This document shows, piece by piece, positions 5,563 to 8,785 of a DNA stretch of 8,785 nt. Under the pieces are notes generated by a model. That model did no database searches and was not told the origin of the DNA. It saw only the letters and a list, made by a program, of their open reading frames with translations. The DNA is from DASTCC01 sp035711465. GTDB lineage: Bacteria > Acidobacteriota > Vicinamibacteria > Vicinamibacterales > SCN-69-37. Location: assembly GCA_035711465.1 (NCBI GenBank), contig DASTCC010000315.1, forward strand, positions 1 through 8,785, given 5' to 3'. The position numbers and the translations under genes were made by a program. How positions within the stretch are numbered: the first letter of the stretch is position 1; each line of letters opens with the position of its first letter.

Positions 5563-6099
5563 CTACGCGCCGGTCTTGCCGACCTTCTTCTTCAGCACCT
5601 CACCCGTGTAGCGCACGCCCTTCTGCTTGTACGGATCGGGCTTGCGCAGGCGGCGGATGTTGGCCGCGACCTGGCCGACCAGCTGCCGATCGATGCCGGT
5701 CACGGTGATGTGCGTCTGCTTGTCGATCGCGATGTCGATCCCGCTCGGGATGTCGAAGTTGATCGGATGCGAATAGCCGAGCGCGAACACCACCTGCTTG
5801 CCCTTCACCTCGGCGCGATAGCCGACGCCGACGATGTCGAGCTCCTTCTTGAAGCCGTTGGTGACGCCGGCGACGGCGTTGGCCATCAGGCTCCGCGCCA
5901 GCCCGTGGTACTTGGCCAGCTCCTTGTCCTCGCGCACCGTCTCGGCGAGCAGGTTGCCGCCGTCGAGCGCGAACTTGACGCCCGGCGGGACCCGCTGCTT
6001 GAGCGTGCCCTTCGGGCCCTTGACCTCGACGGCGTCGGGATGCACCGTGACCGTGACGCCCTTCGGCACCGGAATGGGTTTCTTGCCAATTCGAGACAT
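5563..6099 (-). CDS. rplF: 50S ribosomal protein L6
   Basis: L6 lies at the base of the L7/L12 stalk near the sarcin-ricin loop, where elongation factors bind. The product is 178 residues, typical. It opens MSRIGKKPIPVPKGV, shows two copies of the L6 fold (about residues 1-80 and 82-170), with VGVGYRAEVKGKQVVFALGYSHP (90-112) leading the second, and carries the C-terminal signature PDPYKQKGVRY (154-164) followed by a Lys-rich tail ending KKKVGKTGA. The ATG at 6099 has only a weak ribosome binding site (TGGAAA). The gene lies 46 bases after rpsH and 12 bases before rplR. Nothing is missing from the family motifs. Confidence 0.98.
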   Translation of the reverse strand: MSRIGKKPIPVPKGVTVTVHPDAVEVKGPKGTLKQRVPPGVKFALDGGNLLAETVREDKELAKYHGLARSLMANAVAGVTNGFKKELDIVGVGYRAEVKGKQVVFALGYSHPINFDIPSGIDIAIDKQTHITVTGIDRQLVGQVAANIRRLRKPDPYKQKGVRYTGEVLKKKVGKTGA

Positions 6100-6118
6100 A
6101 TGCGTTTCCAGAGCGAGC

Positions 6119-6134
6119 CGGCGCCGCGGCGCCG
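6119..6134. repeat. 16-base perfect palindrome between rpsH and rplF
   Basis: The 46-base gap between the rpsH stop and the rplF start contains CGGCGCCGCGGCGCCG, identical to its own reverse complement. As RNA it could fold into a 6-bp G+C stem with a CGCG tetraloop. No T-run follows on the transcribed strand, so it is not an intrinsic terminator. In a G+C-rich genome such a short palindrome may arise by chance. Confidence 0.5.
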
Positions 6135-6145
6135 ATCCGCGATAG

Positions 6146-6544
6146 CTACCAGACGTTGCAGAGCACCTCGCCGCCGACGCCGGCCTTGACCGCCTCGCGG
6201 CCGGTCATGACGCCCTGCGACGTGGTCAGGATGCTGGTGCCCAGGCCGCCCATGACCTTCGGGACGTCGTTGCGGCCGAGGTAGACGCGGCGTCCCGGCC
6301 GGCTGACGCGCTCGAGCCCGGTGATCACGTTCTCGCCGCGCGGTCCGTACTTCAGGAACAACCGGATGACGTTCTGGGGGCCGTCGGCGTTCTCCACCGT
6401 CTTGAACCCCTGGATGAACCCTTCCTGCTCGAGGATGCGGGCGATCTCCGCCTTGAAGCGGGACGCCGGCACATCCACCCGCTGATGCCGCGCGTGCACG
6501 GCATTGCGGATCCGGGTGATCATGTCTGCGATCGGATCGGTCAT
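6146..6544 (-). CDS. rpsH: 30S ribosomal protein S8
   Basis: S8 is a primary 16S rRNA-binding protein (helix 21 region) needed for central-domain assembly; in E. coli it also represses the spc operon. The product is 132 residues, standard. It opens MTDPIADMITRIRNA (residues 1-14), continues with the N-domain PASRFKAEIARILEQEGFI (26-44), LKYGPRGENVITGLERVSRPGRRVYL (64-89) and the C-terminal signature GTSILTTSQGVMTGREA (102-118), ending GGEVLCNVW. The ATG at 6544 is preceded by a GAGGA about 8 bases upstream in a 51-base gap. No overlap with rpsN. Autoregulation by this S8 cannot be judged from the sequence alone. Confidence 0.98.
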   Translation of the reverse strand: MTDPIADMITRIRNAVHARHQRVDVPASRFKAEIARILEQEGFIQGFKTVENADGPQNVIRLFLKYGPRGENVITGLERVSRPGRRVYLGRNDVPKVMGGLGTSILTTSQGVMTGREAVKAGVGGEVLCNVW

Positions 6545-6595
6545 TGCTGAATCCTCAAACTGACTGCTAACGTCGAACTCGACTCTTCACGGCCG

Positions 6596-6781
6596 CTACC
6601 AGCTGCTCTTGATCACGCCGGCGACCTCGCCGCGCAGCGCCAGCTCGCGGAAACAGAGGCGGCACAACGCGAACTTGCGCAGGTAGGCGCGCGGCCGGCC
6701 GCACTTCTGACAACGGTTGCGGCGCCGAATTCCGAACTTCGGCTTCTTCAGGTTCTTGACGCTTTTCGCCGTGGTCGCCAT
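6596..6781 (-). CDS. rpsN: 30S ribosomal protein S14, zinc type (type Z)
   Basis: S14 sits in the 30S head near the P site. The product is only 61 residues, the length of the type Z form (the zinc-free form is about 90-100). Cysteines at 24, 27, 40 and 43 give the CxxC-x12-CxxC zinc site (RCQKCGRPRAYLRKFALCRLC), and the chain ends GVIKSSW as in the family. The ATG at 6781 lies 15 bases after the rplE stop, preceded by AGGGAG overlapping the end of rplE. Position between L5 and S8 is the standard one. A 51-base gap follows before rpsH, the third widest in the window. Identification is secure; zinc binding is known for the family. Confidence 0.97.
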   Translation of the reverse strand: MATTAKSVKNLKKPKFGIRRRNRCQKCGRPRAYLRKFALCRLCFRELALRGEVAGVIKSSW

Positions 6782-6796
6782 GTCGTCCGCCGCTCC

Positions 6797-7339
6797 CTAG
6801 TTCTGCCGGAACGGCATGCCCATCAGCTGGAGCAGCCGCCGCGCTTCTTCGTTGGTCTTGGCCGTCGTCACCACCGAGATGTTCATGCCCCGGGACTTGT
6901 CGACCTTGAGGTAGTCAATCTCGGCGAACATCAGCTGGTCGCGCAGCCCGAGCGTGAAGTTGCCGCGGCCGTCGAAGCCGCGCGGCGAGACGCCGCGGAA
7001 GTCGCGGACGCGCGGCAGCGCGATCGAGATCAGGCGGTCGAGGAACTCGTACATCCGCTCGCCGCGCAGCGTCACCATCGCGCCGATCGGCATGCCCTTG
7101 CGGACCTTGAACTGCGCGATCGACTTCTTGGCGCGTGTCACCGCCGCCTTCTGGCCGGTGATGCGGCTGACCTCGTCGGCGCCGGTGTCGACGATCTTGG
7201 CGTTCTGCGTCCCCTCACCGAGGCCCATGTTGACGACGACCTTGGTGATCTTCGGCACCGCCATGACGTTGGTGTACCCGAACTCCTTGCGAAGCGCGGG
7301 GATGACGTCGCTCGCGTAACGTGCTCTCAGGCGATTCAT
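6797..7339 (-). CDS. rplE: 50S ribosomal protein L5
   Basis: L5 binds 5S rRNA and forms part of the central protuberance, contacting S13 across the subunit bridge. The product is 180 residues, normal length. Recognisable parts are the N-terminal helix with FGYTNVMAVPKITKVVVNMG (residues 20-39), the conserved TGQKAAVTRAKKSIAQFKVRKGMPIG (61-86), the rRNA-contacting LRGERMYEFLDRLISIALPRVRDFRG (91-116) and the C-terminal domain ending MGMPFRQN. The ATG at 7339 overlaps the rplX TGA (ATGA); upstream in-frame codons belong to the overlapped L24 frame and were excluded. The E. coli S8 repressor site lies at this junction; here the overlap leaves no room for an intergenic structure, and I could not recognise such a site. 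Confidence 0.98.
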   Translation of the reverse strand: MNRLRARYASDVIPALRKEFGYTNVMAVPKITKVVVNMGLGEGTQNAKIVDTGADEVSRITGQKAAVTRAKKSIAQFKVRKGMPIGAMVTLRGERMYEFLDRLISIALPRVRDFRGVSPRGFDGRGNFTLGLRDQLMFAEIDYLKVDKSRGMNISVVTTAKTNEEARRLLQLMGMPFRQN

Positions 7340-7668
7340 TTGTCCACGACTCCGTTGCACTTGCGGCAGAACCGCACCCGGCGCCCGTCGTCGAGCAGCC
7401 GGCGGCCGATGCGCGTCGGCTTGCCGCACTCGGGGCAGAGCAGCTGCACGTTGGCCGCCGACAGCGACGCTTCGCGCTCGACGATGCCGCCCTTGACGTT
7501 CTTCTGCGGGTTCGGCCGCGTATGACGCTTGATGAAGTTCACGCCCTCGACCACCACGCGCGACTTGTCCGGCATCACCTGCAGCACCCGGCCGCGCTTG
7601 CCGCGGTCGCGTCCGCTGGTGACGACGACGTTGTCGTTCTTGCGGATGGCCATGACTGTGTGAGTCAT
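7336..7668 (-). CDS. rplX: 50S ribosomal protein L24, four-cysteine (zinc-type) form
   Basis: L24 is an assembly-initiating protein of the 50S subunit near the tunnel exit. The chosen product is 110 residues. The KOW domain is at the front (KNDNVVVTSGRDRGKRGRV, residues 10-28), followed by VVVEGVNFIKRHTRPNPQ (38-55). The C-terminal part carries CPEC at 78-81 and CRKC at 101-104, a paired-Cys arrangement able to bind zinc; E. coli L24 lacks it but many other bacteria have it. Start choice: ATG at 7668 has GGGAG at 7677-7681 with 8 bases spacing. A TTG at 7683 would add five residues and overlap that site, and an ATG at 7653 lacks a good site. The stop overlaps the rplE ATG as ATGA. Function is certain; zinc binding is inferred. 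Confidence 0.95.
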   Translation of the reverse strand: MTHTVMAIRKNDNVVVTSGRDRGKRGRVLQVMPDKSRVVVEGVNFIKRHTRPNPQKNVKGGIVEREASLSAANVQLLCPECGKPTRIGRRLLDDGRRVRFCRKCNGVVDK

Positions 7669-7696
7669 CGTTCCCACTCCCAACTCTCGAATCCCG

Positions 7697-8065
7697 CTAG
7701 ATCACTTCCGGCGCCAGCGAGATGATCTTCATGAACTTGCGCTCGCGCAGCTCGCGCGCCACCGGCCCGAAGACGCGGGTGCCGATCGGCTCGCCCTCCG
7801 GGTTGATCAGCACCGCGGCGTTGCGGTCGAAGCGGATGTAGCTGCCGTCGCGGCGGCGCAGTTCCTTGCGCGTCCGCACGATCACCGCCTTGACGACCTG
7901 GCCCTTCTTGACGGTCGCGTCCGGCGTGGCTTCCTTCACCGACGCGGTGATGATGTCGCCGATGCGCGCGTAACGGCCGGTCGATCCGCCGATCGGATTG
8001 ATCACCGCAATCTTGCGCGCGCCGGAGTTGTCGGCGACGTCGAGAATCGATCGCATCTGCACCAT
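7697..8065 (-). CDS. rplN: 50S ribosomal protein L14
   Basis: L14 lies at the intersubunit face of the 50S subunit, touches 16S rRNA and binds the silencing factor RsfS. The product is 122 residues, the standard bacterial length. It opens MVQMRSILDVADNSGARK (the usual second residue is Ile; Val is conservative), carries the central signature region around KKGQVVKAVIVRTRKELRRRDGS (residues 53-75), then FDRNAAVLI (79-87) and ends KIISLAPEVI. A clear Shine-Dalgarno GAGGAG at 8074-8079 sits 8 bases before the ATG, the best ribosome binding site in the upstream half of the window, which fits a gene that is not overlapped by its predecessor. It is the first gene of the spc operon in the E. coli scheme; no separate promoter is visible in the 27-base gap to rpsQ. 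Confidence 0.98.
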   Translation of the reverse strand: MVQMRSILDVADNSGARKIAVINPIGGSTGRYARIGDIITASVKEATPDATVKKGQVVKAVIVRTRKELRRRDGSYIRFDRNAAVLINPEGEPIGTRVFGPVARELRERKFMKIISLAPEVI

Positions 8066-8092
8066 GGTGGGATCTCCTCGCTGTCTCCGCCC

Positions 8093-8344
8093 CTAGACCG
8101 CCCGCGCCCGTTCGACGATGCGGGTGACGACCCAGCGCTTGCGGCGGCTGAGCGGCCGCGACGACACCAGCGCGACGCGATCGCCGACCTGGGCCTCGTT
8201 GTTCTCGTCATGCGCCATGAACTTCGAGGTCAGGCGCAGCTGCTTGCCGTAGACCTCGTCGCGCACCTGGCGCTCGATCGAGACGACCACGCTCTTGGCC
8301 ATCTTGTTGCTCACGACCGTGCCGATGATTTCCGTCTTCGCCAT
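8093..8344 (-). CDS. rpsQ: 30S ribosomal protein S17
   Basis: S17 is an OB-fold protein that binds 16S rRNA early in 30S assembly. The frame gives 83 residues, typical length. Visible family features are the N-terminal strand GTVVSNKMAKSVVVSIER (residues 8-25), the central KSKF-like segment LTSKFMAHDENNE (38-50) and the C-terminal GDRVALVSSRPLSRRKRW (64-71 holds the RPLSRRKR signature). The ATG at 8344 follows the rpmC stop by 2 bases; an AGGGA within the end of rpmC can serve as ribosome binding site. A longer in-frame reading upstream lacks family similarity and overlaps rpmC, so it was rejected. It is followed by a 27-base gap and rplN. Confidence 0.97.
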   Translation of the reverse strand: MAKTEIIGTVVSNKMAKSVVVSIERQVRDEVYGKQLRLTSKFMAHDENNEAQVGDRVALVSSRPLSRRKRWVVTRIVERARAV

Positions 8345-8346
8345 CG

Positions 8347-8553
8347 CTAGTCCCTGACGCCCTTCTCCCGGAGCACCGTCTTGATGCGCGCCAGCTCCCG
8401 GCGCAGCGGGCGCATCTTGTTGCCGGCCTCGGCCTGCCCCATCGACTGCTGCAGACGCAGGCGGAACACCTGATCGTCGATGTCCTTGCCACGCTGCCGC
8501 AGCTCGTCGGCCGGCAGCCCGCGGAGCTCGCTCAGCAGCTCTCGGACCTTCAT
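8347..8553 (-). CDS. rpmC: 50S ribosomal protein L29
   Basis: L29 is a small helical protein beside the peptide exit tunnel, next to L23, where targeting and folding factors dock. The frame encodes 68 residues, normal for the family (about 63-72). It opens MKVRELLSELRGLPADEL, matching the family's N-terminal helix, and ends in a second basic helix containing RRELARIKTVLREK, the L29 signature area (residues 51-64). The ATG was chosen because it overlaps the rplP stop as ATGA and because the conserved protein begins exactly there; a longer in-frame reading would only translate rplP out of frame. The TAG stop lies 2 bases before rpsQ. Position between L16 and S17 is the universal one. Function is not in doubt. 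Confidence 0.97.
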   Translation of the reverse strand: MKVRELLSELRGLPADELRQRGKDIDDQVFRLRLQQSMGQAEAGNKMRPLRRELARIKTVLREKGVRD

Positions 8554-8785
8554 GACACCCGCTCCTCGGCAAAGCGCGTCGCGAAGCGCGTCTTCATCGG
8601 CAGCTTCGCCGACGCCAGCCGCATCGCCGCCTTGGCTTCGACCACCGAGACGCCCTCCATCTCGAACAGGATGCGGCCCGGCTTGATCACCGCCACCCAT
8701 TCCTCGGGCGCGCCCTTGCCCTTGCCCATGCGCGTCTCCTGCGGCTTCTTGGTGATCGGCTTGTCGGGAAACACGCGAATCCAGA
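8550..8785 (-). CDS. rplP: 50S ribosomal protein L16, C-terminal part (5' end outside window)
   Basis: L16 is a large-subunit protein that binds 23S rRNA near the A site and the central protuberance. Only the last 77 residues are present; the family is about 137-140 residues, so a little under half is lost beyond the right edge. The visible part opens with WIRVFPDKP and continues through the conserved stretches TRMGKGKGAPE and KPGRILFEM, then the C-terminal helix region ending AEERVS. A GTG lies at 8774 but falls inside the conserved WIRVFPDK stretch, so it is an internal Val and not a start. The TGA stop overlaps the rpmC start in an ATGA, the usual rplP-rpmC junction of the S10 operon. Nothing is odd apart from the truncation by the window edge. 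Identification is certain from the motif string and the neighbours. Confidence 0.97.
   Translation of the reverse strand, partial: WIRVFPDKPITKKPQETRMGKGKGAPEEWVAVIKPGRILFEMEGVSVVEAKAAMRLASAKLPMKTRFATRFAEERVS

Noticed and set aside
4281..6189. Plus-strand open frames of over 300 codons (4281-5270, 5230-6189)
   Set aside because: Both are antisense to well-identified ribosomal-protein genes and look like third-position G+C shadows.
6545..6595. Structured element or small gene in the rpsN-rpsH gap
   Set aside because: Only a 5-bp inverted repeat with a 2-base centre (GTCGA/TCGAC) is visible, too weak to support, and no frame of useful length is present. I see only the rpsH ribosome binding site there.
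7320..7360. S8 repressor-binding site at the rplX-rplE junction, as in E. coli
   Set aside because: The genes overlap as ATGA and I could not identify a helix resembling the S8 site by eye; a covariance-model search would be needed.
7340..7429. N-terminal extension of L5 to an upstream start
   Set aside because: The extra 30 residues translate the end of rplX out of frame; the ATG overlapping the rplX stop matches the family start.

Overview
The window is one continuous block of the universal ribosomal-protein supercluster (end of the S10 operon, the spc operon and the start of the alpha operon), all read from the minus strand. In transcription order, from high to low coordinates, it holds rplP (cut by the right edge), rpmC, rpsQ, rplN, rplX, rplE, rpsN, rpsH, rplF, rplR, rpsE, rpmD, rplO, secY, adk, map, infA, rpmJ, rpsM and rpsK (cut by the left edge). 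Twenty genes are identifiable, all with intact frames. rpmD (59 aa) and rpmJ (37 aa) are short and easily missed. The plus strand holds no gene I would support. No promoter, intrinsic terminator, RNA gene, insertion sequence or CRISPR array is visible, so the transcript enters and leaves the window. No gap exceeds 80 bases.

The organism is a high-GC bacterium (clearly G+C-rich, codon third positions mostly G or C). The gene order secY-adk-map-infA-rpmJ-rpsM-rpsK, the zinc-type S14, L36 and L24, a zinc-type adenylate kinase and the style of the SecY sequence (long loop before the last membrane segment, basic C-terminus ending RIRGRRG) fit Acidobacteriota best. This assignment is inference from memory of family sequences, not a search.

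Layout: positions 8785-4022 encode ribosomal proteins only (L16, L29, S17, L14, L24, L5, S14, S8, L6, L18, S5, L30, L15). Positions 3941-910 encode the protein-export channel SecY, adenylate kinase, methionine aminopeptidase and initiation factor IF-1. Positions 876-1 encode L36, S13 and S11. Many junctions are 4-base ATGA or GTGA overlaps (rplP/rpmC, rplX/rplE, rpsE/rpmD, secY/adk, adk/map), which points to translational coupling. The products work together: most build the two ribosomal subunits, IF-1 acts in initiation, Map trims the initiator methionine, SecY exports nascent proteins and Adk balances adenine nucleotides.

This is a core housekeeping region, and I found no new multi-gene system. 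The parts worth a second look are two strong stem-loops in the two widest gaps (rplO-secY and rpsM-rpsK; the latter looks like a REP-type palindrome), an IF-1 whose decoding-site loop lacks the usual Lys-Met-Arg, a SecY with a lengthened external loop and an S11 with an Ala/Lys-rich N-terminal extension.
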